From: Chloroflexota bacterium
Lineage (GTDB): Bacteria; Chloroflexota; Dehalococcoidia; SM23-28-2; RBG-16-64-32
Assembly: GCA_022564695.1 (NCBI GenBank)
Contig: JADFKX010000120.1
Coordinates: forward strand, 1 to 6,356
Direction of reading: 5' to 3'
Length of the DNA: 6,356 bases
Made by a program: the position numbers and the translations under genes. Positions 1-6,074 of this stretch are shown here, one piece after another. A model generated the notes under the pieces. That model did no database searches, was not told the origin of the DNA, and was given only the letters and a program-made list of their open reading frames with translations. The stretch's first letter is position 1. Every line of letters begins with the position of its first letter.

Positions 1-275
1 CGATAGCCGACCGGCACATCGAGTACGCGAACACGGTGGCCGACGCCCTGCGAGGGGCGGAGCTACGGGTGGAGGTGGACGCCCGCGCCGAGCGCATGCA
101 GGCGAAGATCCGCGACGCTCAGCTCCAGAAGGTGCCCTACATGCTGGTGACAGGCGACCGCGAGGCGGAGGCGGAATCAGCGGCGGTACGCCTTCGCAGT
201 GGCGAGAACCTGGGCGCGATGAAGCTGGATGAGCTTATCACGCGGATGCAGGCGGAGGTGGAGGAGAGGCGGTAG
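1..275 (+). CDS. thrS: Threonine--tRNA ligase, C-terminal fragment (anticodon-binding domain)
   Basis: This is the 3' end of threonyl-tRNA synthetase, the cytoplasmic class II enzyme that charges tRNA-Thr. The reading frame is open from base 3 and ends at TAG 273-275, leaving 90 visible residues. They match the end of the C-terminal anticodon-binding domain: IADRHIEYANTVADALRG, then LRVEVDARAERMQAKIRDAQ, then KVPYMLVTGDREAE, a strand with VRLRSGENLGAM, and a closing helix ending EERR. This block (ERM.AKIRDAQ..K.PYMLV.GD.E) is very characteristic of ThrRS, less so of ProRS or HisRS. The catalytic and editing domains lie upstream of the window. A GTG at 36 is an internal Val codon, not a start. 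The identification is secure; the gene is partial only because the window begins inside it. Confidence 0.96.
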   Translation, partial: IADRHIEYANTVADALRGAELRVEVDARAERMQAKIRDAQLQKVPYMLVTGDREAEAESAAVRLRSGENLGAMKLDELITRMQAEVEERR

Positions 276-339
276 GCTTCGTCTCCCAATCTTAACAATC
301 ATCCGCTTGCGGGCGCAGCAGAGGCGTGATACAAGAGCG

Positions 340-348
340 TGATAGAAT
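340..348 (+). promoter_or_regulatory. Candidate extended -10 promoter upstream of the biotin carboxylase gene
   Basis: In the 115-base gap after thrS, bases 340-348 read TGATAGAAT: a TG extended -10 dinucleotide, one spacer base, and TAGAAT (5 of 6 to TATAAT). No good -35 hexamer lies at 15-19 bases upstream, as is usual for extended -10 promoters. Transcription would begin near 355, giving a leader of about 36 bases before the TTG at 391. No terminator with a T-run is visible after thrS, so read-through from thrS is also possible. This is prediction from sequence only. Confidence 0.4.
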
Positions 349-390
349 ATGTTTGTGATTGACATAGAGCAGGGCAATAGTTAGCCTTCC

Positions 391-1905
391 TTGTTTAAGA
401 AGCTCCTCATAGCCAACCGCGGCGAGATCGCCCTCCGCATCGTGAGGGCCTGTCGTGAGATCGGCATCACCCCCGTCGCCGTCTACTCGGAAGCGGACCG
501 TAACTCGCTTCACGTGCGCAACGCCGATGAAGCGTACCTCATCGGCCCAGCGCCGGCGCGCGAGAGCTACCTCAACATCAAACGGATCATCGAGGTTGCC
601 AAGAAGGCAGGCGTGGACGCTGTGCACCCCGGCTACGGCTTCCTGGCCGAGAACGCGGACTTCGCACAGGCCTGCGTGGACGCCGACATCACATGGGTAG
701 GGCCTTCGCCGGAATGTATCCGCACCCTGGGCGATAAGGTGCAGGCGCGCAAGATCATGCAGGAGGCGGGCATACCCGTGGTGCCCGGGAGCGAGGAGGT
801 CACCTCTAAGGGGAAGGCGGCCAGCGCAGCCACCGGCATCGGCTACCCGATCATGATTAAGGCTACCGCAGGCGGCGGCGGGCACGGGATGCGAACCGTA
901 TACCGACCGGAGGAGCTGCCTATGGCTCTAGAGGCCGCCAGCAAGGAAGCGACCTCCGCCTTCGGACATGGCGCGCTGTACCTGGAGAAGTTCCTGGATC
1001 CGGTTCGTCACATTGAGGTGCAGATCATCGCTGACAGCATGGGCAACGTCGTCTCCCTAGGCGAGCGCGAATGTTCCATCCAGCGCCGCCATCAGAAGAT
1101 GATAGAGGAGGCGCCATCCACAGCGGTTAAGCCAACGCTGCGACGTCATCTGGAGGAGATGGCGCTGCGCGCGGCCAAGGCCACCGGCTACACCAGCGTT
1201 GGCACCCTGGAGTTCCTGGTGGATCGAAAGGGTCAGGCCAATTTCCTCGAGATGAACACTCGCCTCCAAGTAGAGCACCCTGTAACTGAGCTGGTTACCG
1301 GAGTAGATCTCGTCGCCGATCAGATACTGGTGGCGACGGGCGAGAAGCTGCCCTATCGGAAAGCATCCATCCAGGGATGGGCGATCGAGTGCCGTATCGC
1401 CGCCGAGGACCCGTTCAACAACTTCCTGCCGTCGGTGGGCACCGTCAGCTTCGTGTCGGTGCCGGGCGGCCCCGGCGTTCGGGTCGACTCAGCATTGTAC
1501 GACGGGCTGGAGATCAGCCATTACTATGACCCACTTATCGCCAAGCTCTGCACCTGGGGACGCACACGCATGGAGGCGATTCAGCGGATGCGGCGGGCTC
1601 TCCGCGAATTCAAAATCGTGGGTATCAGCACCAACATCCCCTTCCATTTGCAGGTAATGGAGGACCAACATTTCATCCAGGGCAAGCTGGACACAGCCTT
1701 CGTCGAGAGGCGCTTCGAGGGGCGCAGGGAGAACGGCCTGCACGAAGAGCAGGTGGCGCTGCTGGCAGCGGCGGTGCTGACCCATCGCAAGGGCGAACGA
1801 CGGAGCTCGGAGCCGGACCAGCGGCCGCGGGCCGGCGCCTGGCGGTTACGCAACCGGCCAGCCCGCTCAGAGGCAGGAGCGAGAGGTTGGCAGAGAAGTA
1901 TCTAG
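391..1905 (+). CDS. accC: Biotin carboxylase subunit of an acyl-CoA (acetyl-CoA/propionyl-CoA type) carboxylase
   Basis: ATP-dependent biotin carboxylase, 504 aa, which carboxylates biotin on a carrier protein, here presumably the product of the next gene. Order of parts: N-terminal Rossmann-like domain (residues 1-115, starting FKKLLIANRGEIALRI, with HPGYGFLAENA at 79-89), ATP-grasp domain (about 116-320) and C-terminal biotin carboxylase domain (about 328-440). Visible catalytic and ligand residues, by comparison with E. coli AccC, are K116, K157, the Gly-rich loop 161-164, E199, H207, K236 in QRRHQK, E274, E287 and N289 and R291 in EMNTRLQVEHP, and R335. Residue 165 after the glycine loop is His, where Arg or Lys is usual. 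Residues 441-504 extend beyond E. coli AccC (449 aa) and become Arg-rich. They resemble the linker that leads to the BT and carrier domains in fused alpha chains. The TTG at 391 is the only start, three codons after an in-frame TAG at 382-384. Its Shine-Dalgarno is poor (AGGG at 371-374 is too far). No carboxyltransferase gene is visible, so the acyl-CoA substrate cannot be assigned. Confidence 0.93.
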   Translation: MFKKLLIANRGEIALRIVRACREIGITPVAVYSEADRNSLHVRNADEAYLIGPAPARESYLNIKRIIEVAKKAGVDAVHPGYGFLAENADFAQACVDADITWVGPSPECIRTLGDKVQARKIMQEAGIPVVPGSEEVTSKGKAASAATGIGYPIMIKATAGGGGHGMRTVYRPEELPMALEAASKEATSAFGHGALYLEKFLDPVRHIEVQIIADSMGNVVSLGERECSIQRRHQKMIEEAPSTAVKPTLRRHLEEMALRAAKATGYTSVGTLEFLVDRKGQANFLEMNTRLQVEHPVTELVTGVDLVADQILVATGEKLPYRKASIQGWAIECRIAAEDPFNNFLPSVGTVSFVSVPGGPGVRVDSALYDGLEISHYYDPLIAKLCTWGRTRMEAIQRMRRALREFKIVGISTNIPFHLQVMEDQHFIQGKLDTAFVERRFEGRRENGLHEEQVALLAAAVLTHRKGERRSSEPDQRPRAGAWRLRNRPARSEAGARGWQRSI

Positions 1906-2408
1906 TACGCCTGGGCCAAGAGCTGAAGCAGGTGGAGGTGGATGACGGGCCAGACGACCTTCGCGTGCGCATCAACGACGAGTGGCATCACGCGCGCCTG
2001 GAGCAAATCGGCCAGTCAGCCTTGTACACATTACTGATTGACGGCCGTCCGCATGAGCTTTTCGCGGTGGAGCGAGCTGAGGGATATGACATCGTCATCG
2101 GCTGGGATCGCTATTCAGTAGCTGTAGGCACACAAGATCGCAGGGAGCCGCCCGCGCCGCCCGCCAGCTCGACGCTGGAAGAGCACCCCGCGGGCGGCTG
2201 GATAGTCTTATCGCCCATGACCGGCGTCGTGGTAGACGTCTATGCGAAGGCGGGCGATAATGTGGTAGAGGGTGACGTGCTGATGGTGATTGAGGCGATG
2301 AAGATGAACAACGAGCTACGCGCCCAGAGAGCCGGCGCCGTGCGCGAGGTGTATGTAAAGGAAGGGCAACGCGTAGAATCGGGGACGCCGCTTCTGGTTC
2401 TGGAGTAG
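1887..2408 (+). CDS. Biotin carboxyl carrier protein with BT-like N-terminal region
   Basis: Protein of 173 aa that carries covalently bound biotin between the biotin carboxylase and a carboxyltransferase. The C-terminal biotinyl domain spans about residues 104-173: SPMTGVV at 109-115, the biotinylation motif EAMKM at 136-140 with K139 as the modified lysine, then NNEL and a closing GTPLLVLE. Residues 81-103 form a Pro/Ala-rich flexible linker. Residues 1-80 are rich in short beta strands (YLVRL, LYTLLIDGRPHEL, YDIVI) and resemble the BT interaction domain that joins BC to BCCP in propionyl-CoA carboxylase type alpha chains. The TTG at 1887 overlaps the end of the upstream gene by 19 bases in another frame and has AGGAG at 1875-1879, seven bases away, so the pair is probably translationally coupled. 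The frame stays open for some distance upstream with no better start. The carrier function is secure, the BT assignment likely. It could equally serve a pyruvate or methylcrotonyl-type carboxylase. Confidence 0.9.
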   Translation: MAEKYLVRLGQELKQVEVDDGPDDLRVRINDEWHHARLEQIGQSALYTLLIDGRPHELFAVERAEGYDIVIGWDRYSVAVGTQDRREPPAPPASSTLEEHPAGGWIVLSPMTGVVVDVYAKAGDNVVEGDVLMVIEAMKMNNELRAQRAGAVREVYVKEGQRVESGTPLLVLE

Positions 2409-2410
2409 CG

Positions 2411-2439
2411 TTGTAGGATATACCATAGTGTGCTATATT
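2411..2439 (+). promoter_or_regulatory. Candidate sigma-70-type promoter of the infC-rpmI-rplT operon
   Basis: The 74-base gap before infC contains TTGTAG (2411-2416) and TATATT (2434-2439) separated by exactly 17 bases, with a TG dinucleotide at 2431-2432 one base before the -10 hexamer. The -10 matches 5 of 6 consensus bases. The -35 matches only the TTG half. Initiation would fall near 2446, giving a leader of about 37 bases. Such a leader is too short for the long L20-binding leader known upstream of infC in Bacillus. The gap is AT-richer than its surroundings, which supports a promoter. Confidence 0.55.
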
Positions 2440-2450
2440 TGCCAGTAATC

Positions 2451-2466
2451 GTGGCTCAGATACCAC
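2451..2466 (+). promoter_or_regulatory. Short hairpin in the infC leader
   Basis: GTGG (2451-2454) can pair with CCAC (2463-2466) across an 8-base loop, inside the predicted short infC leader and ending six bases before the core Shine-Dalgarno. The stem is only 4 bp, so it may be chance. It does not mask the ribosome binding site. Confidence 0.2.
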
Positions 2467-2471
2467 TTGAG

Positions 2472-2485
2472 AGGGGACGAGTATA
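2472..2485 (+). promoter_or_regulatory. infC ribosome binding site and ATA start codon
   Basis: AGGGG at 2472-2476, within GAGAGGGG, is followed after six bases by ATA at 2483-2485. An in-frame TGA at 2468-2470 closes the frame upstream. Between that stop and GTG 2618 the frame holds no ATG, GTG or TTG. The only other rare-start candidates are ACG at 2477, which abuts the Shine-Dalgarno, and ATA at 2501 or later triplets, which are too far away. The spacing therefore singles out ATA 2483. Confidence 0.75.
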
Positions 2486-3052
2486 GCCCGACAACTTCGG
2501 ATAAACCAGTGGATCCGCACCAAAGAGGTCCGTCTCATTGGGGCGAACGACGAGAACCACGGGGTCATTCCCTTCCAAGAAGCCCTAGGCATCGCCAGAG
2601 AGAGCGGCCTCGACCTGGTGGAGGTCGACCCGAACGGCTCTCCCCCCGTCTGCCGAGTGCTTGACTACGGTAAGTTTAAATACCAACAGGCGAAGCGGGA
2701 ACGAGACGCGCGCAAGCACCAGAGAGGCGGCATGATCCATGAGGTGCGCATGCGCCCGCGGATCGGCAAGGCGGATATGGATCGCAAAGTGTTGCTGGTC
2801 GGGCGGCTTCTCGGTGAGGGGGACAAAGTAAAGCTGGCGATCATGTTTCGCGGCCGGGAGATGTCTCACCCGGAGATCGGCCGCGAGGTGCTGCAGAGAG
2901 CGCTGGATACCTTGAAAGACACGGCGGTGATGGAGAGGCCTCCTGCCATGGAGGGACGGTTCCTCAGCGTAATTCTGACACCGGCCAAGAAGACAGTTAC
3001 GCCTAAGGAGAAAGAGAAGAAGGAAGCTCCAGTGGAAGAGCACGTTGGCTAA
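2483..3052 (+). CDS. infC: Translation initiation factor IF-3, ATA start
   Basis: IF3 binds the 30S subunit, prevents premature 50S joining and checks the start codon and initiator tRNA. With the ATA start the protein is 189 aa (E. coli 180). The N-terminal domain is about residues 1-70, beginning ARQLRINQWIRTKEVRLIG, and includes the family signature RVLDYGKFKYQQAK at 58-71. A charged linker follows (about 71-85), then the C-terminal 30S-binding domain (about 86-168, HEVRMRPRIGKADMDRK, then FRGREMSHPEIG) and a Lys/Glu-rich tail (171-189). The first conventional start in frame, GTG 2618, would remove 45 residues of the conserved N-domain and lacks a matching ribosome site, so I reject it. IF3 discriminates against AUU/AUA-type starts, and infC in E. 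coli uses AUU to repress its own translation. The same autoregulation is inferred here. The last 8 bases overlap rpmI. Confidence 0.93.
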   Translation: MARQLRINQWIRTKEVRLIGANDENHGVIPFQEALGIARESGLDLVEVDPNGSPPVCRVLDYGKFKYQQAKRERDARKHQRGGMIHEVRMRPRIGKADMDRKVLLVGRLLGEGDKVKLAIMFRGREMSHPEIGREVLQRALDTLKDTAVMERPPAMEGRFLSVILTPAKKTVTPKEKEKKEAPVEEHVG

Positions 3053-3251
3053 GTACAAGATAAAGACCCATTCCGGCGCCAAGCGCCGCTTCTACGTTAG
3101 CGGCGGCGGCAAGATCACGCATCGCAAGCACCACATCAACAACTTCCGCCGCAAGAAGCGGCCCGCAACCAAACGGCTATTCAGCCATAAACTGGGCGTC
3201 CCCAAAGCCGCGGCCAAGCGCCTCCGCAAGCTGATGCCCTACCGCACCTAG
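3045..3251 (+). CDS. rpmI: 50S ribosomal protein L35
   Basis: Small basic protein of 68 aa found in the large ribosomal subunit. It shows the usual L35 pattern: MAKYKIKTHSGAKRRF at the N-terminus, GGGKITHRKHH in the middle (residues 20-30), a basic stretch and a C-terminus with KAAAKRLRKLMPYRT. Length is typical (about 64-68 aa). Conservation of the MAK.K.KTH.GA.KRF beginning fixes the TTG at 3045 as start. It overlaps the infC end by 8 bases, and GGAAG at 3034-3038 inside infC is its ribosome site, so it is probably coupled to infC. The bases around its start repeat at the rplT start (see findings). Confidence 0.96.
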   Translation: MAKYKIKTHSGAKRRFYVSGGGKITHRKHHINNFRRKKRPATKRLFSHKLGVPKAAAKRLRKLMPYRT

Positions 3252-3262
3252 GAGAGAGCACG

Positions 3263-3622
3263 TTGCCAAGAGCAAGAAGTGGCGTCGTCGCCAGACGCCG
3301 ACGCAAGAAAGTAATCGCACTGGCCAAGGGACACCGCGCCGGGCGTCACAGCCTGTTCAAACAAGCCAATGAATCCGTCATGCACGCGCTCCAGTACGCC
3401 TACGTGCACCGGCGCGACCGCAAGGGCGACTTCCGTCGACTGTGGATAGTACGCATCAACGCCGCCGCGCGCCTCAACGGCCTAAGCTACTCCAAGCTGA
3501 TGAGCGGCCTCAAACGGGCGCAGGTGGATGTCGACCGCAAGCTGCTGGCGGACCTGGCGGTACGGGATACCGCCACCTTCAGCACGCTGGCCGAGACTGC
3601 CAAGGCAGCGCTGGCGGGATAG
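3263..3622 (+). CDS. rplT: 50S ribosomal protein L20
   Basis: Ribosomal protein L20, 119 aa, an early 23S rRNA-binding assembly protein and, in E. coli and Bacillus, the repressor of its own operon. The N-terminal arm is basic (MPRARSG, then RRRRKKVIALAKGHRAGR). The globular part contains ALQYAYVHRRDRKGDFRRLWIVRINAAARLNGLSY (given in two pieces here: residues 42-57 and 58-76), then a helix with LKRAQVDVDRKLLADLAV. Residue 55 is Gly where Arg is common in the KRDFRRLWI motif. The start TTG at 3263 follows AGGAG (3250-3254) by eight bases and lies 11 bases after rpmI. Whether L20 represses this operon cannot be read from the short leaders. Identification is secure. Confidence 0.97.
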   Translation: MPRARSGVVARRRRKKVIALAKGHRAGRHSLFKQANESVMHALQYAYVHRRDRKGDFRRLWIVRINAAARLNGLSYSKLMSGLKRAQVDVDRKLLADLAVRDTATFSTLAETAKAALAG

Positions 3623-3639
3623 CCGCCCCACACACAGCG
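3609..3639. terminator. Possible two-part stem-loop between the convergent rplT and pheT genes
   Basis: GGCGG (3613-3617) and CCGCC (3623-3627) form a perfect GC stem around the 5-base loop GATAG, which contains the rplT stop. Alternatively GCGG/CCGC can sit inside an outer CGCTG (3609-3613) and CAGCG (3635-3639) pairing with an 8-base bulge. No T-run follows on either strand, so it is not a standard intrinsic terminator. It may slow or end transcription from both sides, since only 40 bases separate the two genes. Low confidence in function. Confidence 0.3.
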
Positions 3640-3662
3640 GTAAGGCATAACAGCTCCCGCTC

Positions 3663-6065
3663 CTACCCCCTGAGTACGGCGCCCAATTCTTTTCCCAGAC
3701 GGGCGACGATACGCTCACGCTGACGCCGCACCTCCTCATCGGTGAGGGTGTGATCGGCCGCCTGGTAGGAGACGGAGAAGGCGAGCGATTTCTTGCCGGC
3801 CGGCACCTGCGAGCCACTGTAAACATCGAACAGGCGAACCGAGCGCACCAGCGACGACTCCTGGATGATGCGCTGCACTTGCGCTGCCTGGACATCCGAC
3901 TCAACGACGACGGCGAGGTCCTCATCCAGCGAGGGGTACGGGGCTACCGGCTGGTAATGACGCACCTCTTTCAGGTGGGGTAAGAGGGCGTCCAGATCCA
4001 GCTCGAACATCGCAACCGTGGCCTCAAGACCGAACTGGGACACCACCCGCGGGTGCACCTGGCCGACCAGGCCGATGCGCTGGCCGTCCACGACGACGGC
4101 GGCGGTACGGCCGGGGAGGAAGGCGTAGTCCGTCACCTCATCGTACTGGGCTGATACGCCCAGGCGATGGAACAGCAGGGCTAGATAGGACTTCGCCTCG
4201 TACAAGCCCACAGGCTCACCGCTTGGCTCGCCCCAGCGGTCGGGCGGCCGGCCGCTGATGACAGCGACGACGGTCTCGACCTCATTCGGCAGGTCATCGG
4301 GCCGCGGCAGGTAGACGCGCGCCGTTTCGAACAGAGCGGTGAGATCATCACGATGCATAACGTTATCAGCCAGGGTCTGCAGCAGCGAGGCCCGCAGTGA
4401 CGTCCGCGCATACTCCTGATCCCTGCTCATGGGGTTGGCGACGCGGAGCAGCGCATCGCTGGACAGCTCCTCGGGCGGCAGCACCTTGCCGAGAGCCTCC
4501 AGGCTGGTCAATGAGTAGGTGACCACCTCCTGCATCCCGGCTGCAACAAGCGTATCTGCGACGTTGTTGCGCAGATCGCGCCGGGGCTGCGGCCACACGG
4601 GGGGAAATTCACCGCGAAGGCGCGTGGTCGGGAGCTGGTCGTAGCCGACGATGCGGGCGATCTCCTCCACAACGTCGTCGGGGATGCTCACGTCGGTGCG
4701 CCAGTAGGGCACACGCACAACGTAGCTGTCGGGGGGCGTCCAGCGACAGGAGAAACCGAGGGAGGAGAGGACCTGGCGCACCCGTTTCACCGGTAGCTCC
4801 ATGCCCAGCAGGGTGTGGAGCCGCCGCCGAGAAAGCGTGACGCGGATATCCTTCTGCCGCTTCGGATAGACATCAATGAGGCCCGCCGCGGCCTTCCCGC
4901 CGCACAGCTCCACCATCATCTTGACGGCCCGCTGCGCGGCGACCGGCGGCAGATGCGGGCTGAGCCCCTTCTCGAAGCGAAGGGAGGCGTCCGTGCGCAC
5001 CTTGAAGGCGGCGGCCGTCCGCCGGATGCTGGGCCCGTGGAAGCTCGCCGATTCCAGCAGCACCGTAGTCGTGTCCTGGTCGATCTCGCTCTCCACCCCG
5101 CCCATGACGCCGGCCAGAGCGACAGCAGCCTCGGCGTCGGCGATGACCAGCATATCGGGCGATAGCTTCTGCTCCGTGCCGTCCAGGAGCAGCAACGTCT
5201 CACCCGGGCGGGCGCGCCGCACTATGATCTGACCCTCACGCAACCGTGTGAAGTCGAAGGCGTGCAAAGGCTGGCCCAGCTCCAGCATCACGTAGTTTGT
5301 TATGTCGACAATGTTATTGATCGGCCGCAGCCCTGCGGCTATCAGGCGCTCCTGCATCCATGACGGCGACTCGCCCATCTTAATCCCTTCGACAAGGGCA
5401 GCCACATAGCGAGGGCATAGATCGGGATCGGCGATCTCCACGCCCACGCGGCCCTTAATCGGCCTGGCGTCGGCGGGATATTGGGTCGACGGGTCCCGGA
5501 CGCTGCCATCGCTGAGCGCGGCCACCTCATGGGCCACGCCCACTATAGACAGGAGGTCAGGCCGGTTAGGAGTTATGTCCATATCGAAGATCACATCGCC
5601 CAGGTACGTGGAGATGGGGGCCCCCACGGACGCATCGTCAGCTAACACCATGATCCCCTCGTGATAGTCGGAGAGGCCAAGCTCCTTTTCCGAGCAGACC
5701 ATGCCCGCAGACTCCACGCCGCGGATGACGGCGGGCTTGAGGACGGTAGTCTTGCCGGTGCGGCCATCGATGAGGTGGGCGCCGGCTCGCGCGAACGGCA
5801 CCTTCTGGCCCACTGCCACGTTTGGAGCACCGCACACCACGGTGTTGCGTTCTCCGCCCAGCTCCACGGTGGCCAGCACCAGCCGGTCCGCGTTGGGGTG
5901 CCGGGAGACGTCAACCACCTCGCCAACGGAGATGCCGTCCCATTCGCCGGCGGTGGTGATGATCTGACTCACCTCCGCACCTGCCATAGTCAGCCTCTCC
6001 GCCAACTGCTTGGGGTCAAGCGTCAGGTCAACGTATTCGGAGAGCCACTTTAGCGGTACGCGCAT
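3663..6065 (-). CDS. pheT: Phenylalanine--tRNA ligase beta subunit
   Basis: Beta chain (800 aa, normal bacterial length) of the alpha2-beta2 phenylalanyl-tRNA synthetase; it binds tRNA and edits Tyr-tRNA-Phe. Parts in order: N-terminal B1 segment (MRVPLKWLSEYVDL), tRNA-binding OB-fold (about 40-150; VVDVSRHPNADRL at 50-62, VCGAPNVAVGQKVP at 77-90), B3/B4 editing domain (about 215-390; NIVDITNYVMLELGQPLHAFD at 251-271 in part, N257 and H268; RRTAAAF and RTDASLRFEKG at 357-367), B5 domain (about 400-475; acidic cluster D463, D464, E467, E468 in DDVVEEIARIVGYD), catalytic-like core (about 480-690) and the C-terminal FDX-ACB domain (about 705-800; LFDVYSG, then TLTDEEV). No domain is missing. The start ATG is 9 bases after the pheS stop, with GAGG seven bases upstream, so pheS and pheT form one operon. 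It runs convergent to rplT, unlike the usual co-directional order. Confidence 0.97.
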   Translation of the reverse strand: MRVPLKWLSEYVDLTLDPKQLAERLTMAGAEVSQIITTAGEWDGISVGEVVDVSRHPNADRLVLATVELGGERNTVVCGAPNVAVGQKVPFARAGAHLIDGRTGKTTVLKPAVIRGVESAGMVCSEKELGLSDYHEGIMVLADDASVGAPISTYLGDVIFDMDITPNRPDLLSIVGVAHEVAALSDGSVRDPSTQYPADARPIKGRVGVEIADPDLCPRYVAALVEGIKMGESPSWMQERLIAAGLRPINNIVDITNYVMLELGQPLHAFDFTRLREGQIIVRRARPGETLLLLDGTEQKLSPDMLVIADAEAAVALAGVMGGVESEIDQDTTTVLLESASFHGPSIRRTAAAFKVRTDASLRFEKGLSPHLPPVAAQRAVKMMVELCGGKAAAGLIDVYPKRQKDIRVTLSRRRLHTLLGMELPVKRVRQVLSSLGFSCRWTPPDSYVVRVPYWRTDVSIPDDVVEEIARIVGYDQLPTTRLRGEFPPVWPQPRRDLRNNVADTLVAAGMQEVVTYSLTSLEALGKVLPPEELSSDALLRVANPMSRDQEYARTSLRASLLQTLADNVMHRDDLTALFETARVYLPRPDDLPNEVETVVAVISGRPPDRWGEPSGEPVGLYEAKSYLALLFHRLGVSAQYDEVTDYAFLPGRTAAVVVDGQRIGLVGQVHPRVVSQFGLEATVAMFELDLDALLPHLKEVRHYQPVAPYPSLDEDLAVVVESDVQAAQVQRIIQESSLVRSVRLFDVYSGSQVPAGKKSLAFSVSYQAADHTLTDEEVRRQRERIVARLGKELGAVLRG

Positions 6066-6074
6066 TGCTCTTCC

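Noticed and set aside
301..312. CCGCTTGCGG palindrome after thrS as a terminator
   Set aside because: The loop would be only two bases and no T-run follows.
359..387. TTGACA at 359-364 as a -35 box for the biotin carboxylase gene
   Set aside because: The hexamer is perfect, but at 17 bases the -10 would be TAGCCT (382-387), placing initiation after the TTG start at 391. Closer -10 candidates give a spacer of about 13 bases.
292..885. A 197-codon open frame on the minus strand opposite the biotin carboxylase start
   Set aside because: It lies wholly antisense to a clearly conserved gene and its upstream leader, has no recognisable motif, and long antisense frames are expected in GC-rich DNA.
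2618..3052. A short IF3 starting at GTG 2618
   Set aside because: It removes conserved N-domain residues whose coding sequence is intact upstream, and it lacks the well-placed Shine-Dalgarno found before ATA 2483.
2585..3082. A 165-codon minus-strand frame opposite infC with a hydrophobic start
   Set aside because: It is the antisense shadow of infC and the rpmI start. The apparent membrane-like stretch comes from the complement of the Lys/Glu-rich IF3 tail.
3442..3723. A 93-codon plus-strand frame over the rplT end and the gap
   Set aside because: It overlaps rplT in another frame, has low-complexity composition and runs into the antisense side of pheT.
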